The position numbers and the translations under genes are program-made. 64,000 bases of DNA from Saccharopolyspora phatthalungensis (GTDB lineage Bacteria > Actinomycetota > Actinomycetes > Mycobacteriales > Pseudonocardiaceae): assembly GCF_014203395.1 (NCBI RefSeq), contig NZ_JACHIW010000002.1, positions 1,798,001-1,862,000 on the forward strand, written 5' to 3'. The notes below the pieces were generated by a model. That model saw only the letters and a program-made list of their open reading frames with translations, was not told the origin of the DNA and ran no database searches. Positions 60,825 through 64,000 of this stretch are shown here, one piece after another (position 1 is the stretch's first letter; the number at the start of each line of letters is the position of its first letter).

Positions 60825-61829
60825 ATGTCGATAGCACTCTCGAGGCAGTCCAGCCCGCCGCTGCTCGTGCCGAACCTGCGGCGTGTCGATAGCACCACCG
60901 TTGCCCGGACCGAGCTGGTACAACCCAGCATGTGCGGTCAGACCTCGCTGCTGTGCGGGCGTATCGGCGACTGGACATGGGATGCCGTGAGCGCTCTGTG
61001 TGGTATCCAGGTCCTCAACGCCCGGAATCAGTCGGGGGCGCCCACCTATCTTTCCTTTTACTATTACCACATCAGGGGTTCCAGCGAATTTCATCTTCGT
61101 ACCCCCGGTTTCGGCGACCTGCTGCACGTTACCTCAAGCGTATTCAGCCTCGGTAGTGAATCGGTTCTCACGCTGCACCGCATCGCGCGGACACCGGTCG
61201 GCCATGATCCTGACCCGACGCTGACCGAAACTAGCGTCGATCCGGAAGAATTCTATTCTTCCCGCAATCCGGATTGCTTGTATGTGGAGACCTTCAACCG
61301 CTGGATCACGCGAAGCGACGGCGGCGGGAACACAAATCTGTTGCGGTCGTCCCCGGTCGATTTCCGGCATGCCCATCTGCCGACCTTACCGCGCAAATAC
61401 TCGCCGCGTCCCACCTGCCATATGGCCCGCTCCCAGCACACATTTCTGCCGGATAGATCCGACGAATATCGTCCCTTCGGGGAGCCGCTCCGGCTCAAGT
61501 ATCCGGTCGATGTCAGCCGAGATCTCAACGGCGTAGGACTGCTCTATTTCGCGACCTACTTCGCCATCGTCGACTGGTCGCTCCTCCAATTCTGGCGCGC
61601 CCTTGGCCGCACCGACGCAGCTTTCCTCAACCGCGTAGTGCTGGACCAGAAGCTGTGCTTTCTCGGCAACGCCGACCTGAACACGGTCATCGCGGTCGAC
61701 GTGCAGGGCTTCACGCGGGCGAGCGACCCGACGGAACAGTGTGCCGATGTGGTCCTCCTCGATGCCGACACCAGCCGTGCCCTCGCGGTCTGCACCCTCC
61801 GCTTCGCGGACGCCGGCGGCGTGCCATAA
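60825..61829 (+). CDS. LnmK/Pnap_2097-family biosynthetic protein (acyltransferase/decarboxylase-like)
   Basis: About 334 residues. VQPSMCGQTSLLCGRIGDWT near residue 30, LNARNQSGAPTYLSFYYYHI and FGDLLHVTSSVFSLGSESVL match the double-hotdog LnmK family. In leinamycin biosynthesis LnmK is a bifunctional acyltransferase/decarboxylase turning methylmalonyl-CoA into propionyl-ACP. ATG 60825 is chosen; an upstream extension to GTG 60765 is unconvincing. No carrier protein is adjacent, so its acyl acceptor is unidentified. It probably supplies an acyl starter to the KAS III-like pathway next door. Its 3' end abuts an IS element, and the frame is complete. Confidence 0.8.
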   Translation: MSIALSRQSSPPLLVPNLRRVDSTTVARTELVQPSMCGQTSLLCGRIGDWTWDAVSALCGIQVLNARNQSGAPTYLSFYYYHIRGSSEFHLRTPGFGDLLHVTSSVFSLGSESVLTLHRIARTPVGHDPDPTLTETSVDPEEFYSSRNPDCLYVETFNRWITRSDGGGNTNLLRSSPVDFRHAHLPTLPRKYSPRPTCHMARSQHTFLPDRSDEYRPFGEPLRLKYPVDVSRDLNGVGLLYFATYFAIVDWSLLQFWRALGRTDAAFLNRVVLDQKLCFLGNADLNTVIAVDVQGFTRASDPTEQCADVVLLDADTSRALAVCTLRFADAGGVP

Positions 61830-61852
61830 CCGGCGATTTCACTGAGGTGATC

Positions 61853-62692
61853 TCAGTGGATTTTGCCGTGTTCGTGGCGGGTGAGGGTGAGCGCGGCTTG
61901 GACGATGGTGGTGATCTTGCGGGGGCTGGCGGTGATGTGTTGGAGGGTGCGCCAGCGTTGGGTGAGCAGGGCGAAGCCGCGTTCGCAGAGTGCGCGCAGG
62001 CCTCTGAGCAGGGCGTTGTAGGTTTTGTTGTCGATATCCAGTGGGCAGCCCTTGGGGGCGCTTTTGCTGTGTTTGATCGGGGTGAACACCCCGATGCCGG
62101 AGCCCTGGAATCCGCCGTCGCCCAGGGTCGGTAGGTCGAGTTCGGAATAGGCCCAGTACAGGGCGCCCAGGACGTGCTCTTGGGCGCTGGTGCTGTCGTG
62201 GACGCTGCCGGGTTCCACCGGTGAGGTCCACAGTGGGAATCCGGTGGGGTCGGTGATCATCAGGACGTTGCCGCCCTGGGTGTGGTGTTTGCCGGAAAAC
62301 CACCGGTCGATGAGGATGCCGTTTTTGTTCTCGGTGGTTTCGCCGAGGCGGTCGGTGCTGAACAGTTTGCCGTCCACCATGACGTAGGCCGCCCCCTGCC
62401 CGGCGGCGTCTTCGAGTGCTTCGTGCAGATCAGGGGCCTGATCGGCGAGGACGTCGATGACCTCGTCGATATAGCGGTACCCGGTGGCGCGGCCGATGTT
62501 GTTGTCCCTGGCCAGTTTCGGGATCGGGGTGCGGTCGAGGAACCACCGCAGCCCCAGAACCGCTTGTTTGAACGGGGTCAACGCCCGTCGCCCGCGCGGG
62601 GTGAGGCGCCGGCGGCGTTCGGCGGCCAGCAGCCGCGACAGGTAGCGGGTGAGTTCGTCGTCGACATCGAGCGTGGCAGTATAGGTAATCAC
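61853..62692 (-). CDS. IS5-family DDE transposase
   Basis: A 279-residue transposase with an N-terminal HTH region (LTPFKQAVLGLRWFLDRTPI) and a DDE_Tnp_4-type catalytic core: YVMVDGKLFSTDRLGE (first Asp), DPTGFPLWTSPVEPGSVHDS (second Asp region) and LGDGGFQGSGIGVFTPIKHS, with a late CERGFALLTQRW segment carrying the Glu. Start GTG 62692 lies inside a stem-loop (62691-62754). Its stop codon is within the left terminal repeat. The gene looks intact. Confidence 0.9.
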   Translation of the reverse strand: MITYTATLDVDDELTRYLSRLLAAERRRRLTPRGRRALTPFKQAVLGLRWFLDRTPIPKLARDNNIGRATGYRYIDEVIDVLADQAPDLHEALEDAAGQGAAYVMVDGKLFSTDRLGETTENKNGILIDRWFSGKHHTQGGNVLMITDPTGFPLWTSPVEPGSVHDSTSAQEHVLGALYWAYSELDLPTLGDGGFQGSGIGVFTPIKHSKSAPKGCPLDIDNKTYNALLRGLRALCERGFALLTQRWRTLQHITASPRKITTIVQAALTLTRHEHGKIH

Positions 62693-62754
62693 GTGGGGTC
62701 CTTGGTAACGAAGACGATCTTGTAGCGAGACCTTCTTCTACCAGGACCCCACGT
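62691..62754 (-). promoter_or_regulatory. Stem-loop covering the transposase start codon
   Basis: Arms at 62691-62707 and 62739-62754 pair over about 16 bp with one bulge. In the transposase mRNA this would bury the GTG start in a strong stem, as foldback inhibitors do in some IS elements to block read-through expression. Confidence 0.55.
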
Positions 62755-62929
62755 CCTGTCTTCACAACCCCCTGCTCACAAGCCTCCCGCACCCCGCCCC
62801 CATTTCTCTGAGATCACCTCAGTGAAGGTGCGGGCGTTTCAGGCCCGTTTCACGTCTCCCGCAGCATGGAACATTCCATATAGGACGAGGATCGGAGATC
62901 AGGAGGAAACGCACTTGTGCGGAGAACAC

Positions 62930-63145
62930 CTACGGCGCAAGGCGTCCTTGCCATTCGAGCGATGCCTGTTCGATCAGTACGGCCGACCGGAGGGCGCTAC
63001 GTAGGCGTCCAAGATCGAGCGGACGGACGTAGAGCGTGCCCTGCTCCGGAAAGTCGATCCCAACGTTGCCGTCGAGAAGAACGCGGACGCAGATCCACAC
63101 GCATCGTCCCCGGCCGTCCCGACACGGGATGCGGTCCTGCACCAT
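62930..63145 (-). CDS. Small conserved-type hypothetical protein
   Basis: 71 residues from ATG 63145 (an upstream ATG at 63298 is possible). CVWICVRVLLDGNVGIDFPE then LDLGRLRSALRSAVL resembles a common actinomycete protein of unknown function in which a short beta region is followed by a helix containing GRLRxALRxA. No function can be given. Confidence 0.4.
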   Translation of the reverse strand: MVQDRIPCRDGRGRCVWICVRVLLDGNVGIDFPEQGTLYVRPLDLGRLRSALRSAVLIEQASLEWQGRLAP

Positions 63146-63530
63146 CGCATCACCGCCGCTGGCAGGAACCCGGAGAGAAGAACGCAGCCAGCGGTATCGT
63201 CTCACCACCAGTTTCTCCCGTCTGCCCGATGTCCTGCACGAGCGGCCAGCGAGCCCCGGTGGATCGGACGGTAGAAGATGGTGCGCAATGCGAGCCAATG
63301 GTCTACGCGATGGGATCGCGGCGCGCGTTCGCCAACGAATCGCTGAGAGAACTTCACGATGTCTCCTTATCCAGCGAGCCCCTTAACTGCCAGGACAGAG
63401 CCCCGCTCACGGCACTCGGTCAGAACCTCGGTGGAAGTGGGTTGCTGACCTGGCAGTCAACCGGCGGTGGGCACGGTAAACCAGAGCAGGGCCGCTGCAC
63501 GAATGCTGCACCAACGCTGCTCGCACGATC

Positions 63531-63977
63531 TCAACCTGCGCAAATAGATATGGGCGGGCAGATCGGGGACGTGCGCCCGGACGCGACTTCGCTTGGCACG
63601 GCAGCGCGCGCAATGGGGGCTGACGCAAGAGCAACTTTCCCTTGCCCTGGAAACCGCCGCAGCGCCGCGTCAATCGCGCCAACGGTACCGAGCTTCCCGT
63701 GACCGAGCTCGTCCTCCATCGCATGGCGAAGACGCGGCCCGACCACGCGGCGCCACTCGGCTGCCAGCGCTGGGGGCAGCAGGGCAGGAACGACGCGATC
63801 CAGCAGCGCCTGGCTGTCGGCGAAGTCCGCGACGTAGCCGGTGCGGGCCTCGGCCCGCAGTCGCTCATACCGCCGACGTGGCTGCATCTTCGCCGACTGG
63901 CAAGAAAGGCACTTGTACCCCGGGGGAGGCGACGCGGCTTTCGCTAGGCGTTGCTGCCCGCACGCGCAGACCTCCAT
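63531..63977 (-). CDS. Hypothetical protein with N-terminal Cys pairs
   Basis: Up to 148 residues. MEVCACGQQRLAKAASPPPG is followed by YKCLSCQSAK, a possible four-Cys zinc ribbon, then Arg-rich helices RRRYERLRAEARTGYV. The last ~40 residues do not look coding, so the gene may be frameshifted. No strong ribosome site. Confidence 0.3.
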   Translation of the reverse strand: MEVCACGQQRLAKAASPPPGYKCLSCQSAKMQPRRRYERLRAEARTGYVADFADSQALLDRVVPALLPPALAAEWRRVVGPRLRHAMEDELGHGKLGTVGAIDAALRRFPGQGKVALASAPIARAAVPSEVASGRTSPICPPISICAG

Positions 63978-64000
63978 GACGTGGTAGCCGAGGCAAAGGC

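Larger units (their letters stand above)
61838..62826. mobile_element. Insertion sequence, about 989 bp, IS5-type with one transposase
   Basis: Terminal inverted repeats of 21 bp (61838-61858 and 62806-62826) match at 20 of 21 positions. Each end is itself a small palindrome (CACTGAG...CTCAGTG on the left). The transposase is intact. No clear target duplication is visible in the flanks. The element inserted 8 bp after the LnmK-like gene. Confidence 0.85.
62827..64000. other. Right-edge accessory region with weak coding signal
   Basis: About 1.2 kb beyond the IS in which frames are short and mutually overlapping. Only two minus-strand hypothetical genes have some plausibility (62930-63145 and 63531-63977). 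It may be decayed or newly mixed DNA. Confidence 0.5.

Noticed and set aside
61830..62834. Target-site duplication flanking the IS element
   Set aside because: Bases next to the terminal repeats (CGAT on the left, GGTG on the right) do not match, so no duplication is claimed.

Overview
The window is GC-rich DNA from an actinomycete. The context points to a Pseudonocardiales-type host (Saccharopolyspora or Amycolatopsis-like): paired XRE-DUF5753/DUF397 genes, a sulfur-operon leader peptide, a mycothiol-dependent-type enzyme, and sugar O-methyltransferases of the mycinamicin/spinosyn kind. The genus is an inference; no rRNA or other marker gene is present.

Left part (1-20.4 kb). 171-2602 (minus) is a compact RiPP locus: precursor, ATP-grasp ligase and a PIMT-like methyltransferase, the gene set of aspartimide-containing graspetides (fuscimiditide type). 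It is followed by an XRE/DUF397 pair, a terminator and an excisionase-like gene broken by two TAG codons. From 4.5 to 13.2 kb lie a MarR regulator, a ClC chloride channel and a copper/cytochrome-oxidase-assembly block (DUF5134, CopD-CtaG fusion, CopA-type ATPase, second CtaG). A P450 stands alone at 13.7-14.9 kb. 15.0-19.7 kb (minus) is a sulfonate-type sulfur scavenging operon (leader peptide, permease, ATPase, binding lipoprotein, flavin monooxygenase, OsmC) divergent from a GntR regulator.

Central part (20.5-47.8 kb) is one biosynthetic gene cluster with two divergent operons around an ~0.8 kb, comparatively AT-rich spacer. The minus operon encodes a class V aminotransferase, a large FAD protein, PEP mutase (the C-P bond-forming enzyme of phosphonate biosynthesis), an SbnA-like enzyme, a stand-alone adenylation protein with a diamino-acid-like pocket, a nucleotidyltransferase, a mycothiol-type enzyme, a thymidylate-kinase-like protein, a FomA-like kinase, a carrier protein and a C-A-T-C-A(MT)-T-TE NRPS whose second A domain reads as serine and is interrupted by an FkbM-type O-methyltransferase. 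The plus operon encodes a PdxH/PhzG-like oxidase, a 2-hydroxyacid dehydrogenase, a zinc alcohol dehydrogenase, an ArgC-like reductase, a phosphoglycerate-kinase-like protein, an iron alcohol dehydrogenase, an MFS exporter and an MbtH protein. No phosphonopyruvate decarboxylase is present. The set suggests that phosphonopyruvate is reduced to phosphonolactate, activated by the PGK-like kinase and reduced by the ArgC-like enzyme (a glycolysis-like branch), and that the resulting phosphonate is joined to a peptide carrying O-methylserine and perhaps diaminopropionate. I do not recognise this combination as a known pathway.

Right part (47.8-64 kb). A 1343-residue WXG100-like protein carries nine copies of an HTH-like ~56-residue module. 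Next come two sugar O-methyltransferases with a macrolide-type glycosyltransferase (minus), then a plus-strand operon of a TPP enzyme, an SRPBCC protein and a KAS III-like enzyme, followed by an O-methyltransferase and an LnmK-family protein. An intact ~1 kb IS element follows, then a poorly coding right edge with small hypothetical genes. A paired TTTCGCGCGAAA palindrome element occurs at 13.2 kb and again at 52.0 kb.
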